Of a stretch of 64,000 bases of DNA, positions 53,599-64,000 are shown piece after piece. Within the stretch, counting starts at the first letter, position 1. Each line of letters starts with the position of its first letter. A model generated the notes under the pieces. It saw nothing but the letters and a program-made list of their open reading frames with translations, was not told where the DNA came from and ran no database searches. This stretch comes from Phymatolithon calcareum. Taxonomy: Eukaryota; Rhodophyta; Florideophyceae; Hapalidiales. The position numbers and the translations under genes are program-made. The stretch covers positions 3,410,001 through 3,474,000 of the forward strand of contig OZ345353.1 in NCBI GenBank assembly GCA_977006965.1, given 5' to 3'.

Positions 53599-54809
53599 CT
53601 AGTTTTCCAAAATCGCCATGACCATGATTATACCTATCTGTGCAACATAGGCTAGAGCAGAGTTTCGAGCATATGACTGATCTAGAAGAGCGTACCCGAC
53701 TGGGCCCCATCTTAGGGCACCACTCGATGAAGCCCACTGATGCCCGCTCACATTTCCCGTGAGCAGGCGATTACGCTTCATACTTTGAATGATTCCTCGG
53801 CAAACCAGCGGAGTGTTTCTCGTTACTTTGCACATGTCCGTCGCAATTCGGTTGTGATAGTAAGGGATGTTCTTCACTACCGCCTCCGCAAGTTCATCGT
53901 TGTGCGCGAACACATACCGAACAAAGTGGACGATGGAACCCAGGGTTATCATCTTGATTTCCGCACGTTGATCGCCCTCGGAGCGCCGCTGTAAGATATC
54001 CTTAGCAAGCGGAAGGTCAAGATCGACGCCAATGGATCCGCGCTTCGACGCCGTAGACCATTGCTCACTTCTAAGAAGCCACTCTCCAGCCTCTCTCCAT
54101 GCGTCCCAAAGATTGTTCGCTGCCTCAGCAAACTCTGGTCGTTCACTCATTCGGTCCTCACTGCAATAGTAGTAGTTGAGCATGATGAATACTTTCCGGT
54201 CTTCCGCAGTACAATGAGTAGGGCGGTATGCGATGTGGGCCATTCTTGAAACCAGTCCATACAGTAGGAAAATATCCATAGCAGGTTCTCTAAGTCTTGT
54301 TTTGTATGCCTCCAAAGTTCTCCACAATCGACCAGTCATTTCGACAAGATGATCTTTGGGTAGATTTTCAACAAAGGAATCGAGATAAGCGGAGATTTGA
54401 CCCTCCGTCGAGTTCTCGTCGTCCTGAACTGGCCTCAGTCGACCCATCTTGGCAACGCTCACCTGCAAGTAAGCCGGGTTACCGCCCATGTCCAGGCGAA
54501 CAGGCTCCAGAATCTGCTCCCGCTGTAAGTCGATAATATAGGCATCTGTTTCATTGCGACGCGAAGGCACGGGGAACGTCATGTAGCGCGCTGCTCTCCC
54601 GAATGAACTTTCACGCGCTTGCACAGAAGTTTCTGGAGTACTCCCTGTGGCCAAGAAGGCGAAAGCAGTGGCGATCTACACCGCAAGCGCCTGCCAAGCC
54701 TTGTTTAAACCTGCCAGAATCGCTCCCAGAATGAGAGGTATCCAAGTAAGCACAAGGAGAAAAGCTGGTTTGCGACGGAAACACTGCATCACATAGCTGT
54801 CTGAGGAGG
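53599..54809 (-). pseudogene. F1 family membrane protein, copy C, truncated and nonsense-interrupted
   Basis: Homology to copy B runs from the C-terminus (53599) to 54809, equivalent to about residue 107, then stops abruptly. Within it, the codon for Gln151 is TAG (54678-54676). The region from there to the natural stop is open. Sequence beyond 54810 belongs to a different repeat (see 54810-54865). Subfamily B/C: SVAKMGRL in the variable patch and QIGIIMVMAILEN at the end. Confidence 0.85.
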
Positions 54810-54870
54810 GTGTTCCGCTGTTGTACTGCGGTCAGGTACAAGCGCAGAACTCCGATTTGCGCCACGGTTG
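54810..54870 (-). repeat. Fragment of the 61.0 kb repeat joined to F1 copy C
   Basis: The minus strand reads GCGCAAATCGGAGTTCTGCG and TGACCGCAGTACAAC, matching 61079-61122 in direct + orientation. The junction with F1 at 54809/54810 is sharp. The encoded LAQIGVLRLYPTAVQ segment of 61042-61233 is partly visible. Confidence 0.65.
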
Positions 54871-55139
54871 TGGACGTACGGGCCCTGCTTCGAAGCCACT
54901 ACTTAGCGAATTTTGCCACATTTTTCGGATCATGTAGCGAATTTCCACCTTTAAAATTTGTATATTTTTAGGCTCTGTATTGGTATGGAAGGGAAGCCTG
55001 TTTGCATTCTCGCTCGTTTTTCAGTCCGAGAAGGTTTCAGAAAGGACGTTTTGACTGTACTGCATATGCAAGAGCATTGGCGAAATTCTTGTTTACTTAC
55101 ATAGGTATGTAAAGGATGATCTTGTTAATGTTCTTCTTT

Positions 55140-56162
55140 TACAAGTCCACTGCGAGCATATCGAGTTCTTAATCAAACGTAGTTGTGCGCGGCGCCTTGG
55201 CACGTCGATTTTGTGCATTCGTCACAGACACGGCCGTGCGAAACAACGTCTGGCTCTGTCGTCATGCGTCCGTCTTCTGAACACACAAAAAACTCACGCT
55301 TTCTGCGGCAGAACCTCTAGTCTGGAGAGAACGGTATACATCATGTACAAGAGGAATATTTGCGTGGAAAGCGACGGATTAGTATAAAATAATCCTAATG
55401 CATTGCATGCGCTTGTGCTTCATCTCGTGATATTCGTCATCATCAAGACAAATATGCTTTTGGAATGCAACCGAGCAAATGCCAAAAGGTGGACTTATGT
55501 TGAGGACTTAGCAAGCCCGCTCACATGAGCATTCCAATAGTATTACTCTTGGGACACTTTCAAGGACTCCTTGAGCTAGCGCCATACGTTAGCGGCATCA
55601 AAGAATAGATGTAGCGCTACATAAAGAGAGTTCACGGCTCCCTCAAGCAACGGAGATCGACAACAGTTCGCCACGTATATTGCACACATTCTGGGTTTCA
55701 TTTTCAATCTGCTTCGTATGGTACTTTCTGGTTTTTGCTCGATGTCTAAGTTGTCGCATGGCCTTTCCGTTTTCTCTTGGATGTTGTTAACTCTCCATTC
55801 GCGATGCTGCTGAGCGTAGATATCTGTGTGCGCTTCCATCCACCGCTTGTTCAACGAAGCGAGCTCTACGATTGTGCGAAGTGTCTCAGTCGCGGAAGGA
55901 ACGGAGTGCAATCGAGGTGATCTGAACGTCGGTGTGTGCCATCTCACTGGCAATATGTAACTGCACTGCATGTCTCTTGTTATCGAACAAGACAGTGGCT
56001 TGCAATGCGAGCTCACTCAATGGCGGAACCAGAAGGCTTAAAAAGACACTGACAGCACAAGACTTAGAGAAGATCCTACAGAGCGACCACGTCGGGTGGC
56101 CACCCGCAAATGTCAGCTCTGTACACGATTTGCCTAAGAGTGTTCCCACGGCGCAGGTCTGA
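55140..56162. pseudogene. Cassette segment F2, copy C/D
   Basis: Aligns with 24170-24900: SSEHTKNSRFLRQNL (+, then stop), YIMYKRNICVESDGL in a shifted frame, and FRFLLDVVNSPFAMLLS further on. A ~160 bp segment at 55506-55665 is absent from copy A. The minus strand is open from 56016 to 55576 (146 codons, FRSPRLHSVPSA and NNIQEKTERPCDNLD). Copy A shows matching minus-strand text with stops, so the true coding strand is unresolved. Confidence 0.45.
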
Positions 56163-57208
56163 AAGTGTTTGAGCTATCATCATGAAAACACATAGATCCC
56201 GATGCTTACGAACTGAAGCAATTTTTTAAATTGAAAAACGGATCTGATAATTTTTCTGTAAGAGGTAAGGTCGCGGGATGCAGATGAAAGGAAATTAAGA
56301 GGCTCTACTTCCTCAGCATCCACGGGGCAGTGCCTGCCAGTGCATTAGCTGGGCAGCGGGACACCCTGCAGAGAGTAGGCACATCAATTGTGCTGTAGGC
56401 ACCTGAATCAATCTTTGGTGACATACCTAGCCTAGACAACCAAATCGCCGTCCAGCTCGCTAACAATAGAGTAGAGTGGAAAAAACTTAGACCCTCGAAT
56501 CTCTGCTAGACCCATTAGGGGAAAAGCAAAAGGAATGAATGAATGTGCTGTAGGCAGCTATTTCTCACGTATTAAGGTGCTAGATGCAACTCTGACTGCA
56601 GTTCCATCCTAATTATACCAATGGTTCCCGGCAAAGCTGCCATTGACTGAAGTGATTTGTTGTCGTGTGTACTCTACCCGTGGAATATTAATGGCATGCC
56701 CCTGCAAAAGGAAATTATGCCTTCACTGTAAACGCTCTCCTAGATTCAACTGTTCGAGTCCAAGAGATCGGAAGTCTGCAGTGGAGGGTATCCAATAGCG
56801 TCGCGCTATGAAGCGCTCAGATCGCTCACAGCCCCCAGCGAAGCGCGTCCAAGAGTCAGCGCGTCCTCAACCACGCGAACCAATCGATTTGGTACAGTTG
56901 TCGGTTCTTCTCGAACGAGCTGTTCTTGAGATGCACGCTTTGATGCGAGGCTTCGTGGAGCGGAGAGTTTGGATGGGCTGAATTTGTCCCTCGCTTCCAC
57001 GAAAAAAAGCGTATCTTACACCGCAGCAGGAAAAAGAGCTACTTCTGTTGAACTACATTTTCTGGTGTCTTTGCTAGAGATGTAGAGTGCCTCACGACTC
57101 CTGCGCCTCTGAGTCGCCTCCTTCGAGAGTCGTTGACTCGCAAGTCGCCCTCAAAAGAGTCGTTGAGACTTGTTATATGATAAACGATGACTAATAGATG
57201 AGGAACAA
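56163..57208. other. Intergenic; GAGTCG-rich stretch 57090-57175
   Basis: No gene recognised. Just before cassette D, AGAGTCGTTGA occurs twice (57127 and 57157) and AGTCGCC twice within about 85 bp, a small degenerate tandem pattern at the junction. Confidence 0.45.
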
Positions 57209-58428
57209 CCGCGAGTTTACCGTAACCTAGCAGCTTCACAAACGGATCAAGCAGCTCGATGCTACTTCACAACAACAACAGACCAACACAGATCGATAAC
57301 CAGTTGTAGGTCCAACACCTTCCGGTCTCCCCTTCCCTGTTCTAGCCCGTCTATGGTCTGCGCTTAAATACACAAACTCCGCACCCACGCATCCTTCAGA
57401 GGTACGGCAGCCGTCGCGTGAGCGCATAACGACCGCACCAGAGCGATAAACATCGTGCGCAACGGAAACACCAACCAGAATTCCCTTGCCGGTACCCAAT
57501 TCAGGGCAACTGGCGGGCACCGTCGACACGCTTGCCGTCTATTAATTGTTCTCGCTCGCGCCATTGAAACACACGTCGTCATCGCGCCCCTGATATGAGC
57601 CCTAGCACTGCCTCTTGCCAGATTTTCCACATCTGCGCCCAAAGCCCGCCAGACCACGGCGCCCAATTCACTGTGTCAGTCCTTCCTGCACGACCCAAGC
57701 CGTCACTCCCATATACCCACGGCCATCCACACACTACCTCGAGTGTGCCACTCGCACAGGCATCGAGACAGCAAGCGCTGGGAATCGCGGTTCGCAAACA
57801 AAGTCCATACGAGAGCAATTCCAACAGTTCCACGATTAGATTGGCCGATACTCGCCCGATTAACACGTATGACACGCACTGTACGCATGCGGCAGCCTTG
57901 CTTACAGATAACGGGTTTCTACCACCCAAAAGTTTCGTGTCTCCCTCTCACTGCTCTTCTAGTGTATAAGATATTGTACCCCACCAGAGCGTTTCCAACC
58001 CACTTCTGGGGAACCGAAATAAACCATAAACATGGCCTCTTGGTACTCGCACAGCTGCCCCATACGTCTGCAAATGCGTTGTTAACTTCTAATTAAAAAT
58101 AGAACTTTCTTCTCCTTCTTCTAATGCCTGACGCCATTATAGAATCGTTACGGATGCCTCATGTAGCTGTAATTCGTCTATTAGCACACTAAGTCGGATG
58201 CGTAACACAGGAGCGTCCCTATGTGCAATGGCTAAGACAGCAGTGCAAGAAAATATGTTTTTTCATTGTAAAGGACGATTGGCTCGAAACATGGAAACAA
58301 GACAATGTCGTTTCTAACTTATTTCTGAAATTAATAATCGCTGATAGTAAATCGGCTTTTTCCTCGGACTTCAGGATGGTGGTTTGTTTCGGGTCAGATT
58401 ATCTTGCTCCACGCCGAGGGAGTTTGAG
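57209..58428. repeat. Cassette spacer, copy D
   Basis: Aligns with copies A-C with the usual landmarks; it begins at AACCGCGAGTTTACC, slightly inside the copy A spacer. Confidence 0.72.
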
Positions 58429-59959
58429 CTAGCTTTCCAAAACCGCCTTGACCACGATAATACCTAGCTGTATAACATAGGCTAGCGCAGAGTTTCGAGC
58501 ATATGCCTGATCTAGAAGAGCGTACTCGACTGGTCCCCATCTTAGGGTACCACCCGATGAAGCCCAAGCAGAACCGAACACATCTCCCGTGAGCAGGCCG
58601 TTGCTCTTCATACTTAGAATGATTCGTCGGCAAACCAGCGGAATGTTTCTCGTTACCTGTTCGACGTCCTTCGCAAGTCGGTTGTGGTAGAAAGGGAAGT
58701 TCTTCACTATCGCTTCCGCAAGTTCATCGTTGTGCGCGAACACATGCCGAACAAAGAGAACGACGGAACCCAGAGCTACCACCTTCATTTCCGCATCTGG
58801 ATCGCCTGTGGAAAGCCGCCGTAATATATCCTCAGCAAGCGGAATGTCAATATCGACGGCAATGGATTCGCGCATCGAAGCTGTAGACCAGTGCTCACTT
58901 CTAAGTAGCCACTCTCCAGCCTCTCTCCATGCGTCCCAAAGATTGTTCGCTGCCTCAGCAAACTCCGATCGTTCATTCGTTCGGTCCTCACGGCAAAAAT
59001 TGAAGTTGAGCATGATTAACACTTTCCGATCATCAGCAGTACAATCAATAGGGCGATATGCGTCGTAGGCCATTCTTGAAACCAGCCCATACAGTAGGAA
59101 AATAAAGATAGCAGGCTCTCTAAGTCTTGTTTTCCATCCCTCTAAAGTTCTCCACAGTCGACCAGTCATTTCCACAAGACGATCTTTGGGTAGCTTTTCA
59201 ACAAAGGAATCGAGATAAGCGGAGTGTGGAGCCTCGGTCGCGTTCTCGTCGTCCTTAACTGGTACCACACGACCCGTCGCTGCAGTGCTCACCTGCAGGT
59301 AGGCGTCGTTACCGCCCATGTCCAGAAGAATAGGCTCCAGAATCTGCTCCTGCTGCAAGTCGATAGTATAAGCATCTGTTTCATTGCGACGCATAGGTAC
59401 AGGGAACGTCAAGTAGCGCGCTGCTCTCCCGAATGAACTTTCACGCGCTTGTACCGAAGTTTCTGGAGTCCTTCCTGTGGCCAAGAAGGCGAAAGCAGTG
59501 GCGATCTGCACCGCAAGCGCCTGACAAGCCTTGTTTAAACCTGCCAGAATCGCTCCGAGAATGAGAGGTATCCAAGTAAGCACAAGGAGAAAAGCTGGTT
59601 TGCGACGGAAACACTGCATCACATAGCTGTCTGAGGAGGGTGCGTCTTGTACGTGTTGCGTCTGTGGAACTAGTGCCCATAAAAAGCCATGCAGAGAAAC
59701 AGAGGGTGCAGCCATGAATGCGAGCGTTGCACTTAATTTTCTGGTTCTTACCGAAAACGTTGCGTACAGGAGAAGGCATACGAACACGGCTAGGTAGAGC
59801 ACGAGGGGAACCACTGTGTAATTCCATCGCGGCGTCGCCGCATGAGAGGACAGGGGGAAGCGTTTTTTTCAGCCGCGATGCGACGACGATGCTCATTGCG
59901 GCTGTCACGGATGTAACTACCGATATAGCTTGTTGCCAAAAATCGGTAGACCTCTCCAT
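58429..59959 (-). pseudogene. F1 family membrane protein, copy D, frameshifted
   Basis: ATG at 59959 (MERSTDFWQQ). A T run at 59863-59869 has seven T where copy A has six, shifting the frame after about residue 31. The remaining 461 codons (59814-58429) are open and match copy B to the last residue. One extra base is the only lesion seen, which makes this the youngest-looking pseudogene, or possibly an assembly error in a homopolymer. A/D subfamily. Confidence 0.85.
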
Positions 59960-60316
59960 CACGAGCCAATTCCCGGATCATTGCTTTTTTGCCCGATGTC
60001 GCCGAATTATATGTGCTCGGATTTGTAAGAGATACTGTGTGATCTAGGGTAGGGTTTAATATCGTTTAATTGAAAGGTATTCCTCTTCTCAGTGATTGTG
60101 TGCAGCCGGCATTGATCTGCAGTTGCTGTACACTTTGCACGAATCAAATTCGTATTCCATTGTGCTGTGCAGTCCGGTAGCGATTAATATTTATAAAACA
60201 CATTTGATGAACGGTGCCAAGCACATTGAATGAAGCCCAGCACTCAATGGTGAAAACTGGCCAGTTCGCGGCACGGCGAAAAAGGAGACAACTATGATGG
60301 CGACAGAAAAAACTTG
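59960..60316 (-). promoter_or_regulatory. Conserved 5' flank of F1, copy D
   Basis: Shares TAGGGTAGGGTTTAATATCGT, CCTCTTCTCAGTGATTGTG and GTCCGGTAGCG with copies A and B. The palindrome is degraded to AAAGGTATTCCTCT. Confidence 0.45.
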
Positions 60317-60664
60317 TTCCGCTTTCCTCGATTTGTAATTAAGTGGATTTTATTTAGAAGGTACCATATATCCCAATTGAAGGCACGTCGGCACCTTTCT
60401 TGCTTATATACTTTTTCTTATTGGCTCTTGGTCTTGCTTTTTGATATATCCTTACTGATTCTCTCTTCGTCTTGCTTTTCTTTGATTCATGCTTTTCTTT
60501 GATACTTGATTATTTGGGGGGAAAGACCAATCTTGGTTCTTGCTTACGTCGTTCCGCCTTGATCCCTCACCTCAGCGCTGATCTACTCCGTCGAAGCTCA
60601 TCTTGCAGATTTGAGCGGCTCTTGCGAGCATGTTCCTGATTTTTGGACCTTCCCGCTCGTTTCT
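60317..60664. mobile_element. ~0.35 kb insertion in cassette D
   Basis: Copies A and B pass directly from the GACAGAAAAAACTTGTTTCCGC region to the TTCGACTCCAT region. Copy D has about 350 extra bp, T/C-rich (TGCTTTTCTTTGAT occurs twice), partly shared with 51445-51510. Class unknown. Confidence 0.45.
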
Positions 60665-60689
60665 CGATTCGACTCCATGACTTTAGAGC

Positions 60690-60840
60690 TAGAATAGAAA
60701 CAGGTTCACGACACCGTCATTGACATGAATGTACTCTACTAATAGCTGCAGTTCTCTGAAAAGCTTGAATGTGGAGATTTGGGGGCTCCCCAATGGGCGA
60801 ACGAGATCACCCACATTGAATGTACCTAGCTCAACAGAAG
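60690..60840 (-). pseudogene. Cassette segment F3, copy D
   Basis: The minus strand reads SSVELGTFNVGDLVRPLGSP and LFRELQLLVEYIHVNDG, stopping at TAG (60692-60690), the same stop position as in copy A. A possible splice acceptor (TGCCTTCTCAG, minus strand) lies just upstream. This is the best preserved F3. Confidence 0.5.
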
Positions 60841-61041
60841 AAAAATGACGGCAACTGAGAAGGCACTAGATGACATTTTGCTCTCTCAGCAAAAGCATCA
60901 TCGAGAGTATGCAGAATGAAGAAGACCTGTACTGAAAGAAGAAGCGACGCCTCGAAAACTGCTGCGAAGAGCTGTTAAAAACAATCAAGTACATGCTAGG
61001 GGCTCAGATAGAATACCAGATATAAGAGTAGAGCCGCCCTA
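60841..61041. other. Cassette D interruption, start
   Basis: Sequence unlike copies A and B from here to about 62680, apparently inserted between the F3 and F4 segments. No gene seen in this short part. Confidence 0.4.
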
Positions 61042-61380
61042 GTGAAGGCAGCACCTGAGGAAGCCTTGCACCACCTGGCGCAAATCGGAGTACTGCGCTT
61101 GTACCCGACCGCAGTACAACATCGGACCATCAAGAAAGCGCCTCAGTGCATGATAATGGACCTCACCGCCTGCGATGAGAGAGATTCAACTTGCGACGAA
61201 GAACTTAAGCATATAGCGCAGAGCACGAGATAGCTTATACTTTTCTTTACATGTTTAATTTTATAGAGTGCTCTATGTATCATAACGAGTAGTAGCTTTT
61301 CCAAGGGGTGCCGATTTGGCGAATTTTGCCACCTTTTTCGGTCCATGACTTTCCTCAATTTTGAAGCGACCTTCAAATAT
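61042..61380. repeat. Dispersed repeat with two short opposing ORFs
   Basis: The + frame 61042-61233 (63 codons, HHLAQIGVLRLYPTAVQ) recurs at the F1-C junction (54810-54865). The minus frame 61376-61143 (VMDRKRWQNSPNRHPLEKLL) recurs at 35720-35800 inverted. Two different pieces of one element, or two elements, are therefore combined here. No domain recognised. Confidence 0.55.
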
Positions 61381-62680
61381 GCAAAATGCCGCTCATAGAT
61401 TTGCGGGCCTCATCTTTTCTTTAATTTTTGAGAGATCCTTTCACACGAGGGGTTAAGTTTAGCAATCGTCTATTTTGCTCTCGCATCCTGCAATTCCCTT
61501 TTGTTCTTGTATAATAGTTCAGGGAAGCGGAAGTGCAGGGTCTGACCAAGTCGAACTCTGGATGGAGCTCTTTAGATGCGCTGGATCAGGCCGGGCAGAA
61601 TTATGGGATGTGATTTCCATCAGGCTCCACCTGTTGACCGCGCAGTTCCACCAAAGCATTATTGCGCTCACTACAGTTCTGAAGTTCTTACTCCTAGACG
61701 AGATTGAGATAATGGTCACTTTTCATCGCTCAACGTAGTTTCAAAAAGTCCTAAAATGGAACATGCCCCTACATTGACGCCAATATTCCCAACAACGTGA
61801 GGAAGTATCAGCAGCTGATAAAGGCAAACTGGCCTCTTGCCGGTGGACTAAAAGGTCGTTGCACGCTTACGCTGAAAACCGATGTCCGCGTGACGCACTT
61901 GGCATGCTCATACAAGCACCTGAGTTCTCAAGTCTATAGTTTCATCACTTTCTTCAGTCGAAAGGCCGACCAAAGCATCACCTGATGCCTCGGTGACTGC
62001 GACTTTCAAGTAGAGATTCTTCGTCTTTATCGTCGTTATCAGAGAAGCTAAAATTAATTCGGAATTTTCTGTCATCGAATATCTCGTAGGCAACAATGCA
62101 CATCATGTCACCGTTCAGACTCCAAATGTGCTCATGATATCCCATTCTTTAGAAGCCGAAGAGCACTGCCAGTAAGTGAAATGTTTTTTGAAGCTATTCT
62201 TTGTCCGCCCAAGCTTGTTCTGCTATTCCTTGTACAATTATGATCGATCTCGGAGGCGAAACTGCGTACCTATGCTAGCTCGTTCACGCTGTCGATTTCT
62301 GAATCTGCCAAATTGTTGTCGAGTACATCTATCTCCCCTGTGTGACTCGTTTTCGTTATTTGAAGAGCTCGCTTTTCATGAGTGAAAATCTTGTGAACCG
62401 AATAGCGAAGAAGCCGACGGTGGAAAGACCACATCCACTCCAGTTCGTCACATAGTGACCAACGTGTTGAAGCACATGGCTTTTCATGAATGGCGAAGCC
62501 AAGCACCATCATAACATATTTTAAAAACTAACCTTCTTTGGTAATTTGTAAGATATTCAAGCAGCATTCCGATCCAATTTAAATCTAATCGGGGTCGGAG
62601 TGCAAAATAATCCTACAGTCTAATCTGCGTAAAGGCAAACACTGCAAGCAAGGGAAAGCTATCTTTCCCCTGCTGTAAAT
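61381..62680. other. Unassigned sequence
   Basis: About 1.3 kb inside the interruption of cassette D. Frame 61475-61738 (+, 87 codons) has no ATG support or motif. No relative elsewhere in the window noticed. Confidence 0.45.
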
Positions 62681-62682
62681 AA

Positions 62683-63149
62683 AAAAAGAGGAAATTACTA
62701 AAATGACGACGAGGCATCTGTGGTATTATGATATCGATCATTTCTGTCAGCATTCCGCTCGCGGTCCAGTTTCTAGGTCCGTTCGCACCCTTGTGCCCAT
62801 TTACAGTGATATGAGGTGGCAGCCCGAAAGTATTCTTTACCATTCTTGGTTTCCCCATCTTTTACGAAATTGTTTTGCAAATCATGGTCTGTCTGCCCGA
62901 TCTTTTCGCGAAGACAGCAAACTTTCCCTCAATTTTTGGATGACTTCAAATCCACCACAAAGTTCTGTCTGCCCTGTGTTCGCGTCTTGGCCTATTCAAA
63001 AGTCAGCTTTGTCCACGCCGTGGTGCACTCAATGTATAGCGATTCGAACTTTTTCGCAGCACAAAATTGCGTTTTGCATCTATTTTGTCTCTCAAAAATG
63101 GGCTCATCCCACCAAGAGTCTCCAAGTGGCTTTCGCATGCAAGACGTAG
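62683..63149 (+). pseudogene. Cassette segment F4, copy D
   Basis: KEEITKMTTRHLWYYDIDHFC then QHSA match copy B (KEISKMTAMPLWYDGMHQF, QHSA). The open frame extends to 63149 (148 codons from the ATG at 62703) with text not found in copy B. Downstream DNA at 63240-63390 is the same cassette tail as at 4.2-4.7 kb. Confidence 0.45.
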
Positions 63150-63239
63150 CATGTTCACCGAGCAAAGGCCCATCACGTGCGATACTGTTTGTAACAAACC
63201 GAAGCATAATAAGCGGTGATGTATGAAACTTGCCCAGCC

Positions 63240-63400
63240 CCAACGGCCCTCTTAGATTTCATTTTGCCAATAGATAAAGTTATTTTCTGACCCGGCAAAA
63301 ATCATATGCCCAACTTGCTCAATGCTGACAGAACGGAGCAATGTTATAACACCACGGGTGTTTCGAGGTCATTTTAATAAATACAAGTGGCTCCGTGGCG
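63240..63400. repeat. Cassette tail repeat (partner of 4585-4690)
   Basis: TTCATTTTGCCAATAGATAAA, TATAACACCACGGGTG and GAGGTCATTTTAATAA match 4585-4680 with scattered substitutions. Confidence 0.55.
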
Positions 63401-63449
63401 GCGCTTTGCGCCTATGCAAAAGATAAAAAATTAAGAGTGTAAAGTATGG

Positions 63450-64000
63450 AGAACATAATCAAAAGATCTATTCCTCCAATTTAGTGTCCTTCTCCGTCCC
63501 CCTTCCGTCTCCATGTTTTGCATATTTACCCTCCGCTAACCCTTGTCCGCTCTTCGTGTGAATCCCGTGTCCTTATCTGCCCAACGTCCCAGCTCATGTC
63601 CTTGCTCCCCTCCATGCGTCACTGGACTGCACTCCGTTAGCTCCAAATTTCACTCTTCGTCTACTGATCCGCCGCACTTATAATTCCTGTCGTGTTGTGT
63701 ATCGGCTCTCTCGTTCGTCCTCCATCCGCCTTGTGTCGGTCTGTATTTTTCCTATTCACCCATTGTGCCACTCTCCGCTTACTACTGTCCACAATTCATC
63801 ACTCCGCTGCCCTCGATACGTCCCTCGTGTCGCTCTCGCATTACTCCTTCTGCGTTTTGCATCACTTCCATTTCATCACTTGTGCTCGTCCCTTTTTCAC
63901 CCTTTGCCCTTCTTGCCTCATCGCTTCTACCCCTTGCGCCCTTGTCGTCACTCCCCTTTAACTTTTTGCGTTTCTCTCAATTTATTCCTTGCGGAACTTT
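63450..64000. other. Pyrimidine-rich right edge
   Basis: From about 63470 to the end the + strand is strongly C/T-rich (runs such as CCCCCTTCCGTCTCC), unlike anything else in the window. The + frame 63692-63961 is open for 89 codons but is Leu/Ser/Cys-rich in the way C/T-rich DNA always is, so I do not call it a gene. It could be a promoter, a UTR or the minus-strand end of a purine-rich transcript continuing past the window. Confidence 0.5.

Noticed and set aside
57235-58100. CRISPR-like or tandem array because of four similar spacers across the window
   Set aside because: The copies are kilobases apart, over 1 kb long and part of a segmental duplication in a eukaryote; no short regular repeats.
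63692-63961. 89-codon ORF at the right edge
   Set aside because: Leu/Ser/Cys-rich text expected from C/T-rich DNA; no motif, start context or relative.

Overview
This is a transposon-rich eukaryotic chromosome segment of roughly mid-40s percent GC (judged by eye). It has no operons, no bacterial gene order and no rRNA, tRNA or CRISPR that I could see. Long open frames are intronless or broken, and almost everything belongs to a mobile element or to a block present more than once in the window. The Ty1/copia, chromodomain Ty3/gypsy and AP-endonuclease LINE proteins have the flavour of elements from oomycetes, red algae, chytrids and other non-animal, non-land-plant eukaryotes. I cannot fix the species from sequence alone.

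Layout. 1-2740: decayed Copia pol on the + strand, its 3' tail running to about 3.1 kb and recurring at 46.3-46.6 kb. 3.1-8.2 kb: mostly unassigned, with small ORFs at 5.1-5.8 kb. 8.2-18.9 kb: first copy of a repeat block ('R3') whose distal part is a broken cytosolic alpha-mannosidase (GH38), split by a 5.3 kb LINE (11953-17290) with an intact ORF2. 18.9-21.5 kb: relics of another gypsy element and another LINE. 24.1-35.7 kb: first copy of a multi-gene cassette, interrupted by a 5.36 kb chromodomain gypsy element (25785-31142) with two LTRs and a target-site duplication. 38.8-45.9 kb: second cassette copy, containing the only intact long gene of the family (43097-44626). 46.6-51.5 kb: second R3 copy, again with alpha-mannosidase remains. 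52.6-54.8 kb: truncated cassette copy. 55.1-63.2 kb: fourth, expanded cassette copy. 63.4-64.0 kb: strongly pyrimidine-rich right edge.

The main novelty is the cassette. Each copy carries, in order, a +-strand ORF set (F2), a conserved spacer of about 1.2 kb, a minus-strand gene for a roughly 509-residue multi-membrane-segment protein that I cannot assign (F1), a short minus-strand conserved coding segment (F3) and a +-strand segment (F4). Four F1 copies are present. One is open (43097-44626); the others are broken by a nonsense codon, by truncation plus a nonsense codon, and by a +1 shift in a T run. The copies fall into two subfamilies (32.4 and 58.4 kb versus 43.1 and 53.6 kb).

Comparing duplicates gives natural empty sites. 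The LINE, the gypsy element, a ~0.6 kb LTR-like insertion at 49.0 kb and a ~0.66 kb insertion at 10.0 kb can each be delimited because the sister copy lacks them. All comparisons were made by eye, so edges of diverged repeats are approximate.
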